A program made the position numbers and the translations under genes. A DNA stretch of 64,000 nucleotides from an uncultured Fidelibacterota bacterium. Its GTDB lineage: Bacteria; Fidelibacterota; Marinisomatia; Marinisomatales; UBA1611. Positions 29,228 to 39,608 of this stretch are shown piece after piece; the first letter of the stretch is position 1, and every line of letters starts with the position of its first letter. Under the pieces are notes generated by a model, which did not search any database, was not told the origin of the DNA, and was given only the letters and a program-made list of their open reading frames with translations. The DNA lies in the NCBI GenBank assembly GCA_913043235.1, contig CAJWLO010000003.1, positions 20,170 through 84,169 of the forward strand, in the 5' to 3' direction.

Positions 29228-30102
29228 GGACGATTCTGAATTACCAATACTCGATCAGCACCATTATAGTCCTTAATTGTTTTCAGGGAATAGAAACTAT
29301 GATACCTAAATATAGATTCTACTTTTCTAGGATGTTCTCCAAGACCAACTTCCAAAATCATCCACCCAAAGGGTTTAACAATAGATGGACCTAATTCTGC
29401 GAATCTTTTATAAAATTTAAGCCCATCATTTCCATCTGTAAGGGCGATAGATGGTTCAAAATCACGAACTTCCTGCATGAGGGAAGAATATTCATATTCT
29501 GGGATATAAGGAGGATTAGATATTACAAGATCCACTGGCTCAAATTCAGTTTCGAAAAAAAAATCCATTTCCTGAAAACAAACATTTTCCGTATTAAGAT
29601 AATTTGAATTGATTTTTGCCATATTCAAGGCCTCCCTAGAAATATCTATTCCTCGAATATTTGCATTTTGAATTTCAATACCTAACGTAATAGCAATACA
29701 GCCAGATCCTGTCCCAACATCCATGATAGAAGGTGTCGGAATATCCTTTATTTTTTCCAAGGCAATATCAACAAGACGTTCCGTTTCAGGACGTGGAATG
29801 AAAACATGCTTATTGACCAGATATTCCCGTCCATAAAAACTACAAGAACCGGTAATATATTGCAGAGGTTCTCTTTTAAGCCTTCGTTTCACGAATGAAC
29901 GAAGTGTACTTAGCTGTTCAGATGAAAGAGGTTCTTCAAAACGGAGATACACTTCCATCCGATTGCAATTCAATACAGAACGTAGAAGCCATTCAATTTC
30001 GCTACGAGGATTCTCTAATCCTTTTTCTTTAAAATAGGATTCGGCCCAGTTGATAAGGTCAATTACAAGCCAATTTTTTTTCCCTGTTTTGACCGAATGC
30101 AC
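29224..30102 (-). CDS. prmC: peptide chain release factor N5-glutamine methyltransferase
   Basis: Methylates the Gln of the GGQ motif of release factors RF1/RF2. 292 residues with the catalytic NPPY (ISNPPYIPEYEY), SAM motif MDVGTGSGCIAITL, and the N-terminal helical domain ending REPLQYITG. The GTG at 30102 is the likely start; no ATG lies near. Its substrate gene prfA lies 41 nt upstream, the usual arrangement. Confidence 0.95.
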   Translation of the reverse strand: MHSVKTGKKNWLVIDLINWAESYFKEKGLENPRSEIEWLLRSVLNCNRMEVYLRFEEPLSSEQLSTLRSFVKRRLKREPLQYITGSCSFYGREYLVNKHVFIPRPETERLVDIALEKIKDIPTPSIMDVGTGSGCIAITLGIEIQNANIRGIDISREALNMAKINSNYLNTENVCFQEMDFFFETEFEPVDLVISNPPYIPEYEYSSLMQEVRDFEPSIALTDGNDGLKFYKRFAELGPSIVKPFGWMILEVGLGEHPRKVESIFRYHSFYSLKTIKDYNGADRVLVIQNRP

Positions 30103-30143
30103 AATTCAGTTTTTTAATAACCAATAAAAATAATAATTCCGGC

Positions 30144-31211
30144 TCATGTTGTTGCCGCAGTCAGCATTTCCTGCTGTTCCGCGATTTTCAATTGCTCAAT
30201 AACCTCTGTAATATCACCATCCAATATTTCATTTAATCGGTAGGTGGTAAAATTAATACGATGATCCGTAACCCGGCCTTGAGGAAAATTGTAGGTGCGA
30301 ATCTTGGCTGATCGGTCGCCGGTAGAAACCAAGCTTTTACGTTCTTCAGCCCGTTCTGCTGCCACTTTTTCCTGTTCTGCAGCCAACAAGCGTGATTTTA
30401 ATACTTTCAATGCTGCAGCACGATTTTTATGCTGGGATGATTCATCTTGACAGGTTACCACCAACCCTGTGGGAATATGAGTGATCCTAATTGCAGATTC
30501 TGTTTTGTTTACATGCTGTCCGCCAGCGCCACTGGCACGGTAGGTGTCAATTTTCAAATCTACAGAATTTACTTCAATATCTATATCTTCTGCTTCTGGC
30601 AACACGGCCACCGTAGCGGCAGAAGTGTGTACGCGTCCGCTGGTTTCTGTTTTAGGTACTCGCTGTACACGGTGGACACCGCTCTCATATTTTAACATAC
30701 CATAAGCTTTATCACCTTTCATAGATACTATAACTTCTTTCATTCCGCCGATACCGGTATCGTTAGAGTTAATAACCTTGAAGACCCAGTCGTTTCTCTC
30801 TGCATAACGCATATAAATACGGTAGAGATCCGCAGCAAAAAGAGCTGCTTCTTCGCCACCTGTACCTGCACGAATTTCTAAAATTAGGTTTTTGCCATCG
30901 TTTGGGTCCCTAGGTAATAGAAGTATTTTCAATTTATCTTCCAGAGTAGTTCGTTGTAATTCAAGCTCATCCAATTCTTCCCGGGCAATCTCTTTTAGAT
31001 CATCGTCATCACTTTCCAAAATCTCTTTATCATCAGTAATCTGATCCAAAACAGAAATATATTCTTTACCCACTATAACAATTTCTGCCATGGAACGATG
31101 TTCTTTGGCAATAGGTGTAAGTTTTCTTTGATTCTTATAAATATCGGGGTCTGCCATTAGCTCAGCTAAGTGAGAATGTTTTTCAATAATGGCTTTTAAC
31201 TTATCTATCAC
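30144..31211 (-). CDS. prfA: peptide chain release factor 1
   Basis: Recognises UAA/UAG and triggers peptide release. 355 residues with the GGQ motif (GAGGQHVNKTESA) and the acidic-basic EIRAGTGGEEA motif of class I factors; the length and SGVHRVQRVP fit RF1. It starts at a GTG at 31211 within a GTGA overlap of the DUF1385 gene. prmC, its modifier, follows. Confidence 0.95.
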   Translation of the reverse strand: MIDKLKAIIEKHSHLAELMADPDIYKNQRKLTPIAKEHRSMAEIVIVGKEYISVLDQITDDKEILESDDDDLKEIAREELDELELQRTTLEDKLKILLLPRDPNDGKNLILEIRAGTGGEEAALFAADLYRIYMRYAERNDWVFKVINSNDTGIGGMKEVIVSMKGDKAYGMLKYESGVHRVQRVPKTETSGRVHTSAATVAVLPEAEDIDIEVNSVDLKIDTYRASGAGGQHVNKTESAIRITHIPTGLVVTCQDESSQHKNRAAALKVLKSRLLAAEQEKVAAERAEERKSLVSTGDRSAKIRTYNFPQGRVTDHRINFTTYRLNEILDGDITEVIEQLKIAEQQEMLTAATT

Positions 31212-32137
31212 CCGATTGCCTCTGCTGTATATTCTTTCCCAGCCATATCCTCGTACATATCGCCTAAGGCTTCTTTCAATGCTGTTATAGAGACTTCCAC
31301 CATATTTTCTTCAGGATGTTTGGTTGTGATTTTCTGGAGCCATAATCCCGATTTCTTAAGCAAATTAAAAAATAAAGAATCGCTTCTTACTGATAATTTT
31401 ATTAATTCAAATCCAACACCAGTTACAAACGGAATCATAGGTAAATGAAACAAAATGCGGATAGGTAAGGGAATTGTTCCAAGAAAATAGATAACAATTG
31501 TATCTACCAGCGCAAAAACCAAAATTGTAGAAAGAAAAACAATAAAAAGAAAACTGGTGCCGCATCGTTGATGCTGGGTTGGAAAGGATTGTGTGTTTTC
31601 CACAGTTATATCATTCCCCGATTCAAAATTATAAACTACCTGATGTTCTGCTCCATGATATTGGAATAAACATCTTACATCCTTCAAGAGAGAAATTATA
31701 AGCAAATAACTAACAAAGAACATGATCCGAAAAGCGCCAGACACCAAATTGAACCACAGGGCTTCTTTTTCAATATTCATAAATTTTGCAGTAATCCACA
31801 TGGGTGCAATCATAAAAAGCATTATAGCTATCCATATAGAAAAAATAGTGGAAAATAATTCAGCGATTTTATTTTTTTCCTCTTCTTCTGGCATTGCAAT
31901 ATCAGCAGACCATTGAAGTGTTGCAATGCCCATTCTCATGGCTTCAAATATAGACACCATACCACGGAAAATTGGCTTTCTCCAAAGCCTGGAACGTTCT
32001 TTGACAGATTGAAACAACTTTCGATTCACATGTATTATTCCCTCAGGATCTCGCACTACAGTCGCATAGGCGTCAGGAACACGCATCATAACACCCTCTA
32101 TAACAGCCTGTCCACCTACAAGAATAGAAGGTTTCAT
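31208..32137 (-). CDS. DUF1385 family membrane protein
   Basis: 309 residues opening with the family signature GGQAVIEGVMMR, with about four membrane helices (around residues 99-120, 130-150, 205-230 and 235-250) and the motif QYHGAEHQVVYNFE. The biochemical role is unknown. Linkage to rpmE, prfA and prmC is a conserved neighbourhood in many bacteria and is reproduced here. It starts 86 nt after rpmE2 and overlaps prfA by 4 nt. Confidence 0.9.
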   Translation of the reverse strand: MKPSILVGGQAVIEGVMMRVPDAYATVVRDPEGIIHVNRKLFQSVKERSRLWRKPIFRGMVSIFEAMRMGIATLQWSADIAMPEEEEKNKIAELFSTIFSIWIAIMLFMIAPMWITAKFMNIEKEALWFNLVSGAFRIMFFVSYLLIISLLKDVRCLFQYHGAEHQVVYNFESGNDITVENTQSFPTQHQRCGTSFLFIVFLSTILVFALVDTIVIYFLGTIPLPIRILFHLPMIPFVTGVGFELIKLSVRSDSLFFNLLKKSGLWLQKITTKHPEENMVEVSITALKEALGDMYEDMAGKEYTAEAIG

Positions 32138-32223
32138 AATTATCAGTAAAGCGATTCATTTAAACAAAAAAATAGCCCCGTAACCAGCATGAAACTGATT
32201 GCAGAGCCATGTAGGGATCCCGT

Positions 32224-32472
32224 TTATTTACGACCGTATTTTTTATTGAATTTTTCGATTCGTCCTGCAGTATCAACTAAATTCTGTTGTCCCGTAAAGA
32301 AAGGATGTGATTTATCCGATATCTCAATTTTACATAAAGGATATTCATTTCCATCATCCCACTTTATTATTTCTTTGGTTTCCACAGTGGACCGGGTTAG
32401 AAAAGCATAATCACAGGATGTATCTTTAAAAACAACTAAGCGGTAATTCTCCGGATGAATTCCTTTTTTCAT
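32224..32472 (-). CDS. rpmE2: 50S ribosomal protein L31 type B
   Basis: 82 residues matching L31: [11 protein letters not shown] at the start and SHPFFTGQQ near the middle. It lacks the four zinc cysteines of the C+ form (only two isolated Cys), and the length fits type B, the zinc-independent form. In other bacteria type B is often induced by zinc limitation; here it sits in the constitutive-looking rho-prfA run, so it may be the only L31. The 85-bp gap after it has a T7 run on the minus strand but no convincing stem. Confidence 0.93.
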   Translation of the reverse strand: MKKGIHPENYRLVVFKDTSCDYAFLTRSTVETKEIIKWDDGNEYPLCKIEISDKSHPFFTGQQNLVDTAGRIEKFNKKYGRK

Positions 32473-32483
32473 AATTTTATTCC

Positions 32484-33686
32484 TTAAATAATTTTTTCAA
32501 GAGCGATTTTGACTCTTTCTATTCCTTTCTTAATAATCTGCTTACTGGTAGCATAAGAAAACCGTATATGCCCTGGAGCGCCAAAGCCATCACCTGGGAC
32601 CGTAACCACCCGGGCCGAACTAAGAATATACTCAGAAATACCAAAAGTGTCTTTCAATATTTTATTATCCGCTTTTCTGCCAAGATAGGGACTGAAATCC
32701 GGAAAGGCATAAAAAGCACCGCCAGGAACTGCACAATAGACATCTGGAAGATCGTTTAGTAAAGGAACAATATAATCTCGTCTTTCTCGAAACTTAGAAC
32801 GCATTTCAATAACACAATTTTGATCACCTATAAGAGCCTCAATTCCCGCCATTTGACCAATAGAATTTGCACAAGAAGTTGCCTGACCTTGAATTTTTGA
32901 CATAGCTTTTATAATATCTTTAGGTCCAGCTGAATATCCAATCCTCCAACCTGTCATGGCATAGGTTTTTGACAAACTGAAACATGTAACAACAGTTGCT
33001 CCAATCTTGTAGTCACGATTTAATTTTTCTGCACTGACAAATTCACCATCATAAACCAGTCGTTCATAACATTCATCAGATATCAGTATCCAATTGTGTG
33101 TCTTCACCATTTTTAAAAGGCGTATTAAAGTTTCCGTACCCCAAACACCACCTGTGGGATTGGAGGGAGAGTTTATAATTACACCCTTTGTTTTATCAGA
33201 TATTTTTAATGATAAATCATCAAAATCAGGTTCAAAATTCTGTTCTGCAACTGTACTTACAATAATAGGTTCAGCATCAGCCAATCTAACAAATTCTGGG
33301 AATGATACCCAGTACGGGGCAAAGTTAACTACTTCATCTCCCTCATTGAATAAGGCTTGGCATACATTGTACAAGCTTTGCTTTTCACCATTGGAAACCA
33401 ATATTTCTGACAGATCATAGTTAATCCCATTTTCACGTTTTAATTTTTCACAAATAGCTTTTCTTAACTCTATCATTCCTTGACCAGCTGTATACTTGGT
33501 ATAACCATTATCCATGGCTTTTTTACCTGCATTTATAATATGTGTTGGAGTATTAAAGTCAGGTTCACCCACTGAAAAGTTAATTACATCTATACCATCA
33601 GAAAGCATTTCTGCGGCTCGAGTGGCCATTTGCAATGTATAGGATGGCTGGACTCTATAAATCCGATCCGCTAGTTTATAGCTCAA
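32484..33686 (-). CDS. pyridoxal-phosphate aminotransferase, aspartate aminotransferase type
   Basis: 400 residues of aminotransferase fold type I, class Ib (1beta). The PLP lysine is in [12 protein letters not shown], the phosphate and substrate sites in [12 protein letters not shown] and [10 protein letters not shown], and the C-terminal arginine in HIRFSYA. It likely makes aspartate from oxaloacetate and glutamate; broader specificity is possible. Start: a TTG at 33686 inside a TTGA overlap with the Cas6b-like gene. The next ATG would cut into the conserved N-terminus ([14 protein letters not shown]), so TTG is preferred. Confidence 0.92.
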   Translation of the reverse strand: MSYKLADRIYRVQPSYTLQMATRAAEMLSDGIDVINFSVGEPDFNTPTHIINAGKKAMDNGYTKYTAGQGMIELRKAICEKLKRENGINYDLSEILVSNGEKQSLYNVCQALFNEGDEVVNFAPYWVSFPEFVRLADAEPIIVSTVAEQNFEPDFDDLSLKISDKTKGVIINSPSNPTGGVWGTETLIRLLKMVKTHNWILISDECYERLVYDGEFVSAEKLNRDYKIGATVVTCFSLSKTYAMTGWRIGYSAGPKDIIKAMSKIQGQATSCANSIGQMAGIEALIGDQNCVIEMRSKFRERRDYIVPLLNDLPDVYCAVPGGAFYAFPDFSPYLGRKADNKILKDTFGISEYILSSARVVTVPGDGFGAPGHIRFSYATSKQIIKKGIERVKIALEKII

Positions 33687-34723
33687 AATTTATGCTGTCG
33701 CTTATGGTGCTTTTCAGTATTGAACTTTGAATCATCAGGTGAATCTTCAATTATATTTTCCGTTATTATATTTCCTTTTTGAGGCTTATCATGTTCAATA
33801 TCAAATTCTTCCGAAAAAATTCTACCACTATTACGTTTTTTCCTAATCTTTGAGTTATGTTTGCGAAACGATTTATTTTTCCGGCTACTGTTCTTTTTGT
33901 ATTTGTGCTTACGTGCACGACGTTTGGGTTTTGGTAATTCATTAGCCTCAATGCTATCTATTTGATCATCATCTTCTGCAAAAGATTCTATTGCTGTCTC
34001 AGATTTCTCTTTTTCTAGCTCATTTTCATCAAATGAAAATACCTCCGGATTAAACATTCCATAAATAGTGCCATATCCACGGGTGATACCATTTCCGACT
34101 CCTATATAGTTAGGCAATACAAAATTTGTTTTGAATTCGCCCATAAATGCACCCCACTTATTATCATCTACCGGTTTTGGAAATAGACTGGATACTTTCA
34201 CTTTTGTAAACACTTTATTATTCAAATTCACACCGACTTCTTTAGCTATAAATACAATATTTTGTCCAAGGAGGCGATTTAAAAAAGAAGGTTTTTCCTG
34301 ATTGGTTAAAAATCGATATTTTCCTCCAGTCATTTGGTTTAAAGCAACCCAGGGTGTAAGAAATTTGTAGCGAATAAGTCGATCGGTTTGAATGAATTGC
34401 TGGTCAACTTGTTCAATATCTGTATTTTGTATTTCAAAGGTTATATTACCAAAATCAAATATATCAAATTTTTCGACTAGGGAAAGCACTGGCTCAACTC
34501 CTTCATGGATACCTATTATGTATATTTGTTCATTGAGAATTTTTACCTGTACTCGAGGGTATAGAAATTTGTCCCTGTATGTCCCATCTAACATTGGAAT
34601 GACTGGTTGGTCAGGGTACTGGCGTATAAAAACCCCTTTGACCTGGTACGGAGTTTTCCTCACCGGTTTATCCGTAATTATTCGGACTACAACGGAGTCT
34701 ATACTTGAGAGATAATCACTCAT
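33683..34723 (-). CDS. Cas6b-like RAMP-fold protein with a basic C-terminal tail
   Basis: 346 residues. The first ~225 match the Cas6b family: an N-terminal RAMP region (FLYPRVQVKILNE, then IYIIGIHEGVEPVLSLVE), the linker YKFLTPWVALN, and the C-terminal glycine-rich loop GVGNGITRGYGTI preceded by FKTNFVLPNYI. An acidic linker (about 231-262) leads to a strongly basic stretch (264-301) and a mixed charged tail, absent from usual Cas6. No histidine occurs before residue 73, whereas characterised Cas6b nucleases use histidines near position 40, so catalysis is doubtful. No CRISPR array or other cas gene is in the window. Lies 20 nt after rho and overlaps the aminotransferase by 4 nt. An RNA-binding role is inference. 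Confidence 0.7.
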   Translation of the reverse strand: MSDYLSSIDSVVVRIITDKPVRKTPYQVKGVFIRQYPDQPVIPMLDGTYRDKFLYPRVQVKILNEQIYIIGIHEGVEPVLSLVEKFDIFDFGNITFEIQNTDIEQVDQQFIQTDRLIRYKFLTPWVALNQMTGGKYRFLTNQEKPSFLNRLLGQNIVFIAKEVGVNLNNKVFTKVKVSSLFPKPVDDNKWGAFMGEFKTNFVLPNYIGVGNGITRGYGTIYGMFNPEVFSFDENELEKEKSETAIESFAEDDDQIDSIEANELPKPKRRARKHKYKKNSSRKNKSFRKHNSKIRKKRNSGRIFSEEFDIEHDKPQKGNIITENIIEDSPDDSKFNTEKHHKRQHKF

Positions 34724-34743
34724 AATATTTAAAAATTCAAATT

Positions 34744-35994
34744 TTACTGGCTCATAGTATCCAAGAATTCTATATTTTTTTTCGTTCGTTTGATTCGATC
34801 TAGCATAAATTCCATCGCTTCCTCAACTTTCATCTCGTTGAGTAATTTTCTTAGAATCCACATTCTTCCCAATTCTTTTCTAGATAATAAAAGTTCCTCT
34901 TTTCTAGTTCCGGAACGAACAATATCAAAAGCTGGGAACAATCTTCTATCACTTAATTTTCGATCAAGAACCAGTTCGCTGTTCCCTGTCCCTTTGAACT
35001 CCTCAAAGATAACTTCATCCGCACGGCTTCCAGTATCAACCAAGGCAGTAGCCATGATCGTTAGACTTCCACCTTCTTCTGTGTTCCTTGCAGCACCAAG
35101 AAATTGTTTAGGCTTCTTTAAAGCGTTGAAATCTACACCTCCTGACAGAATCTTACCACTATGAGGTATTACAGCATTGTGTGCACGGCCAAGTCGGGTA
35201 ATACTATCCAAAAGGATAACTACATCATAACCATATTCTACCATACGTTTGGCTTTTTGGAGCACCATGTCTGCCACGGATACATGACGCTCCGGGGGTT
35301 CGTCAAAGGTCGAGCTTATTACATCTGCATCAACATTGCGTTTCATATCCGTTACTTCTTCCGGACGCTCATCAATCAACAAAACTATTCTTTTCGTATC
35401 TGGATGATTTTTACTGATAGCATTGGCCAGTTTTTGTAATAAAATGGTTTTACCTGTTTTGGGTTGGGCCACAATCAAGCCTCTCTGACCCATCCCAATA
35501 GGTGAAATCAGATCCATAATACGCATAGAAAAATTTTTTTCATCTGTTTCCAAATTAAATTTTGATTCCGGATAAAGTGGAGTAAAATTTTCAAACAAAA
35601 TACAATCTTTTATTTTTTCTGGTGGTTTATCATTAACCTGCTCAACTTTTAATAAAGCATAAAAACGTTCTTTAGATTTTGGTGGACGAATCTGACCTGC
35701 GACCTCATGACCCGTTTTCAACCTGAATCTTTTTATCTGGGAAGGGCTGACATATATATCGTCAGGTCCTGGCAAATAATTGAAATCCGGTGATCGCAGA
35801 AACCCATAACCATCTTGCATTACCTCGAGAACTCCACGAGCCACCATACTGCCATCTTGTTTTGCCTGTGCCTCTAATATCCGGACAGTAAGTTCCTGTT
35901 TATTTAGATCGGCAACGCCGCCCTGAATATCAAATTTATTTGCCAACTCTGTAAGTTCGCGAATACCTAGGGATTGTAGTTCATTAAGATCCAT
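34744..35994 (-). CDS. rho: transcription termination factor Rho
   Basis: 416 residues. The N-terminal helical lid ([15 protein letters not shown]) and the RNA-binding CSD ([19 protein letters not shown]) are followed by the ATPase domain with Walker A (AQPKTGKT), Walker B ([14 protein letters not shown]) and the Q-loop region [13 protein letters not shown]. Standard hexameric RNA helicase; no large insertion. The Cas6b-like gene follows after 20 nt. The 79-bp leader before it carries a GC-rich patch (CCGCGGGGGGCG at about 36046) of unknown use. Confidence 0.97.
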   Translation of the reverse strand: MDLNELQSLGIRELTELANKFDIQGGVADLNKQELTVRILEAQAKQDGSMVARGVLEVMQDGYGFLRSPDFNYLPGPDDIYVSPSQIKRFRLKTGHEVAGQIRPPKSKERFYALLKVEQVNDKPPEKIKDCILFENFTPLYPESKFNLETDEKNFSMRIMDLISPIGMGQRGLIVAQPKTGKTILLQKLANAISKNHPDTKRIVLLIDERPEEVTDMKRNVDADVISSTFDEPPERHVSVADMVLQKAKRMVEYGYDVVILLDSITRLGRAHNAVIPHSGKILSGGVDFNALKKPKQFLGAARNTEEGGSLTIMATALVDTGSRADEVIFEEFKGTGNSELVLDRKLSDRRLFPAFDIVRSGTRKEELLLSRKELGRMWILRKLLNEMKVEEAMEFMLDRIKRTKKNIEFLDTMSQ

Positions 35995-36073
35995 GTGAAT
36001 AAATCCTTTTCATAAAATCTATGGAATTTTAGAAATATAAATCTCCGCGGGGGGCGAAGCGATGTAAATTACA

Positions 36074-37357
36074 TTATATTTGACCTGTTTCAAATGATAT
36101 TTCAAATTCTTCGTAAACTTCTTCAGCAATATAGTGACTTCCAAAAATAAGGCCTATTCCACCTTGGTTGATTTTCAGTTTCATTCTGGCAATTCCAGAA
36201 GATATTGTATCAACGGGTTTGCTTTTACAACCGGCCATTTCTAATAACTCAGATAATTGATAGGGGTCAATTAAAAAACCTTTTTTATCTGTTGCTACAT
36301 AAACTTTATGCATTATATACTGAAAAGATTTAACGATTAAGTCAAATTCCTTATCATTTTTCAAACAAAACAGACCAATCAATGGCCTGCTGGGGTATAT
36401 TGTTTTTATCGTTTTTATTGCAAAAGAAATACCGGCTTGGTTGTGGGCCACATCGTAATAAATATATTTGCTCACTTGTTCAAGTCTTCCAGGCCATTTT
36501 ACATTTTTTATACCTGTTTGCAATGAAATGGTTTTAATTGAAGAATCATATTTCTTAACAGAATTTACAGCCAAGGCAGCATTATGGGCCTGATGATTTC
36601 CAGCAAGAGGAACTTGATACAATTCGCCTTCAAAAGAAAAGTGACATCCATTTTTATCAAAAGCAATTTCTTGAATCATTGAGGTCTTTATCATTTGAAT
36701 TTCAGTATTAACTTGATTTACCTTTTTTTTCAACAATTCTTCTACGTCTTTTTCCTGCTCAGCACAAATAAGCGGCACCCCTGCCTTAATAATACCGGCT
36801 TTTTCTTTGGCTATTTTTATAATGTCATCACCTAAAATATCTTTATGGTCTAGAGAAATAGGGGTAATAACCGATAAATCTGGATTGATTACATTTGTGG
36901 AATCAAGGCGTCCTCCTAAGCCAGTTTCAATAACAGCTACATCTACCTCATGGTTTTTAAAATGATCTAAAGCCATTGCTGTGGTAGTTTCAAAAAAGGT
37001 TGATTTGGTTTGCTTAATATCGTTCTTAGCTTTATTCATAAATATCATTATTTCTTGGTCATCGATCGGGGAACCATCCACTCGTATACGTTCATTAAAA
37101 CGACACAAATGAGGAGATGTATATAATCCAACTTTTTGCCCTGATGCACGCAGAATACTGTAAATCATAGCACAGGTGGATCCCTTTCCATTGGTACCAG
37201 CTACATGAATAAATCTCAATCCATCTTGTGGATCTCCAATGGCTTCGAGCAATTGATATGTATGTTCTAGGCCAAGTTTAATACCATGTCTCTGGAGGCT
37301 ATATAAAGATTGGATCAGAGATGAAAGATCAGAAAATGTCAATGTGAGATAGGTCAC
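36074..37357 (-). CDS. folC: dihydrofolate/folylpolyglutamate synthase
   Basis: 427 residues of the Mur-ligase-like family. The ATP loop is GTNGKGSTCAM, the omega loop has LYTSPHLCRFNERI, and ETGLGGRLDSTN and SLDHKDILGD follow. It adds glutamate to folates. The start is GTG at 37357, overlapping murI by 29 nt; a TTG at 37342 is a possible alternative and leaves the family core (LYSLQRHGIKLGLE) intact. Lies downstream of murI in the same run. Confidence 0.94.
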   Translation of the reverse strand: MTYLTLTFSDLSSLIQSLYSLQRHGIKLGLEHTYQLLEAIGDPQDGLRFIHVAGTNGKGSTCAMIYSILRASGQKVGLYTSPHLCRFNERIRVDGSPIDDQEIMIFMNKAKNDIKQTKSTFFETTTAMALDHFKNHEVDVAVIETGLGGRLDSTNVINPDLSVITPISLDHKDILGDDIIKIAKEKAGIIKAGVPLICAEQEKDVEELLKKKVNQVNTEIQMIKTSMIQEIAFDKNGCHFSFEGELYQVPLAGNHQAHNAALAVNSVKKYDSSIKTISLQTGIKNVKWPGRLEQVSKYIYYDVAHNQAGISFAIKTIKTIYPSRPLIGLFCLKNDKEFDLIVKSFQYIMHKVYVATDKKGFLIDPYQLSELLEMAGCKSKPVDTISSGIARMKLKINQGGIGLIFGSHYIAEEVYEEFEISFETGQI

Positions 37358-38129
37358 TGATGTGAACTTCTAGAAATCTTCCCGCTAAAGATTCAAATAG
37401 GTCTACGGAATCAGAAACATGACAAAAAATTCCACCTGATTTACCTTTTTCAGGATAGAGTTCAAGTTCATTTATAACTGATTGGACCACAGAAGCTGTA
37501 GTATCGACTGAATCTACCAGTTTTATTTTTATATTCATTATTTTATTAATGGTCGATTTTAATAATGGATAATGAGTACAGCCTAAAATCAAAGTATCAA
37601 CATCTGATGCTACTATATTTTCAAGGTATATTTTTGCAATTGTTTCAGGGACTTCACCACTGACCCACCCCTCTTCCACCAAAGGTACAAACAAAGGACA
37701 TGCTTGATTGATAACTAAAATATCCTTATTAAGTCTCCTCAAGGCCTGTCCATATGCATCGGACCTGATTGTACCGTAGGTCCCCAAAACACCAATTCGA
37801 TTATTTTGTGTAGCATAAATTGATGCTTCAACTCCCGGCTCTATTACACCAATAATGGGAATATTAAATTTTGATTTTAAATTATCCAAAGCATGGGAAG
37901 ATGCCGTGTTGCAAGCAACTACAACTATTTTACATTCTTCCTGGATAAGCCATCTGGTTATTTCTTCGGAATATTGCTGAATTCGTTCAGTGCTTTTATT
38001 CCCATAAGGAACCCGGGCTGTATCTCCCACATAAATTATTTTCTCATGTGGCAATATTTTTGCTAAGGCATTGACAATAGTCAACCCCCCTATTCCAGAA
38101 TCAAAAACACCAATGGGTCTATTATCCAT
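37329..38129 (-). CDS. murI: glutamate racemase
   Basis: Makes D-glutamate for peptidoglycan. 266 residues with FDSGIGGLTI at the N-terminus and both catalytic cysteines: VVACNTASS and LGCTHYPLL. The start lies 3 nt after the amidase stop, so it is co-transcribed with the cell-wall amidase. Confidence 0.96.
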   Translation of the reverse strand: MDNRPIGVFDSGIGGLTIVNALAKILPHEKIIYVGDTARVPYGNKSTERIQQYSEEITRWLIQEECKIVVVACNTASSHALDNLKSKFNIPIIGVIEPGVEASIYATQNNRIGVLGTYGTIRSDAYGQALRRLNKDILVINQACPLFVPLVEEGWVSGEVPETIAKIYLENIVASDVDTLILGCTHYPLLKSTINKIMNIKIKLVDSVDTTASVVQSVINELELYPEKGKSGGIFCHVSDSVDLFESLAGRFLEVHISDLSHIDIF

Positions 38130-38132
38130 CTA

Positions 38133-39608
38133 TTATTCTTCCGCTAAAAGTTTTTCCTTTGATTCTTTGAAGTGCTTAATAGCTTCATAAACTGCCTGTG
38201 CGATCTTCTGTCGATGAGTTGCTTTTTTTAATGCTTTTTCCTCTTTAGGGTTAGAAAGAAAACCTACTTCAAGATACGCATGAGGCATGGAAGCACCATA
38301 TAGAACGTAAAATCCTGCTTGTTTAACACCGCGGTTTGGAGTTGTTAACCGTTTATCTAGTTCCATTTGGATGACTGCTGCTAAATCCTCACTTTCTTTC
38401 ATGAACATGCTCTGAGCCATGGTAGCCATAATGAGTCCTTCATCTGTTAATTTTTCATATCCATTTTTTCTTTCTTCCATTTGAATAACTGAATTTTCTC
38501 TTGAAGCAACCATAACTGCATCTTCATTTTTACCTGGACTTAAGAAATATGTTTCAAAACCTTGGACAGTTCTATTGTTATTTGCATTTGCATGAATACT
38601 GATAAACAGTTTCCCATTATTTTCATTTGCAATTTCTGCCCGCTTGCGCAATGGAATAAAGACATCTTCTTCCCTAGTATATACTACTTTGATATTCGTG
38701 TTTGTTTCCAACAATCTGCCAATACGTTTAGCAATATCCAATACAATATCTTTTTCTTTGACTCCAAATCGGCTTGTTGTTCCTGGATCTTTACCGCCAT
38801 GTCCAGCATCCAAAACCACTTTATCTAATTTCCAGCGGTTTTTAACATCTTCGATACGAACTGCATTTTTCCCCAAAGGTGTCCGTAGGGTTATTACGAT
38901 TTCATTGGGATCCAAACTTTGATACCAGTCGTGGCTTACTACATCTGAACCCAGTTTGAATGCAATTTGGGCAGTTTCACCAATCTGATCTGATTCAACT
39001 CTTCTGATTACCCCTCGGATCTCTGAACCTTCTAAAGCGACTGTATCAACCATAGCTCCCGCAACTGTTATATAATACCAACCGTGTTTATTAATAAATG
39101 AACTGATATTTCTCTCAGAAAATGGTTTTCTTGTAATCAACTTAATAATTGTGCCATTTGATTTAGTTTCTACCTCCATACCAATAATATTAAACCGTAC
39201 TACATCAATATCTAAAAATTCTTTTGTTGCGTCAAAATTTATTCCAGGCATAACAGTTGCTTTTAAAATCCGAATGAATTCATTTGCTGGTATATATAAA
39301 TCACCAGATACCACAAGGACCATGTCGGGCATTTGGTAAGGAATATCATCAATTATAACAAAACTAGTGTAACCCGATATTTTTATACGTTTCCCTTTAA
39401 TATAAAGAACCAGTTTTTTTCGTTCCTGATTTTCAAACAGCTTAGACGACAAAGACCTAGCCAAATCTTTCGTTGACATATATAATAAATTTTTATCGCT
39501 TATTGTTCGTATTTCAGATTCACTCCCAGCACTGCGATTAAATACATGAATATCTGCAAATAGAATGTTTAGTAATATTATATGGTAGAAAAATGATCGG
39601 AATATCAT
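38133..39608 (-). CDS. N-acetylmuramoyl-L-alanine amidase with AMIN domain
   Basis: 491 residues with a signal peptide (FFYHIILLNILFADIHVF). A copper-amine-oxidase-like stalk domain (about 45-125) is followed by an AMIN-type beta domain (about 155-260) and an Amidase_3 catalytic domain with zinc motifs VLDAGHGGKDPGT, HANANN and a catalytic Glu in YLEVGFLSN. It cleaves the peptide from glycan strands during cell separation; periplasmic. AMIN domains target peptidoglycan at division sites. It heads the long minus-strand run. Confidence 0.93.
   Translation of the reverse strand: MIFRSFFYHIILLNILFADIHVFNRSAGSESEIRTISDKNLLYMSTKDLARSLSSKLFENQERKKLVLYIKGKRIKISGYTSFVIIDDIPYQMPDMVLVVSGDLYIPANEFIRILKATVMPGINFDATKEFLDIDVVRFNIIGMEVETKSNGTIIKLITRKPFSERNISSFINKHGWYYITVAGAMVDTVALEGSEIRGVIRRVESDQIGETAQIAFKLGSDVVSHDWYQSLDPNEIVITLRTPLGKNAVRIEDVKNRWKLDKVVLDAGHGGKDPGTTSRFGVKEKDIVLDIAKRIGRLLETNTNIKVVYTREEDVFIPLRKRAEIANENNGKLFISIHANANNNRTVQGFETYFLSPGKNEDAVMVASRENSVIQMEERKNGYEKLTDEGLIMATMAQSMFMKESEDLAAVIQMELDKRLTTPNRGVKQAGFYVLYGASMPHAYLEVGFLSNPKEEKALKKATHRQKIAQAVYEAIKHFKESKEKLLAEE

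Noticed and set aside
32138..32223. Possible terminator after rpmE2 (T7 run and GGGATCCC palindrome)
   Set aside because: The T-run is present, but no stem pairs with the GGGGCTA before it. The palindrome is too short alone.
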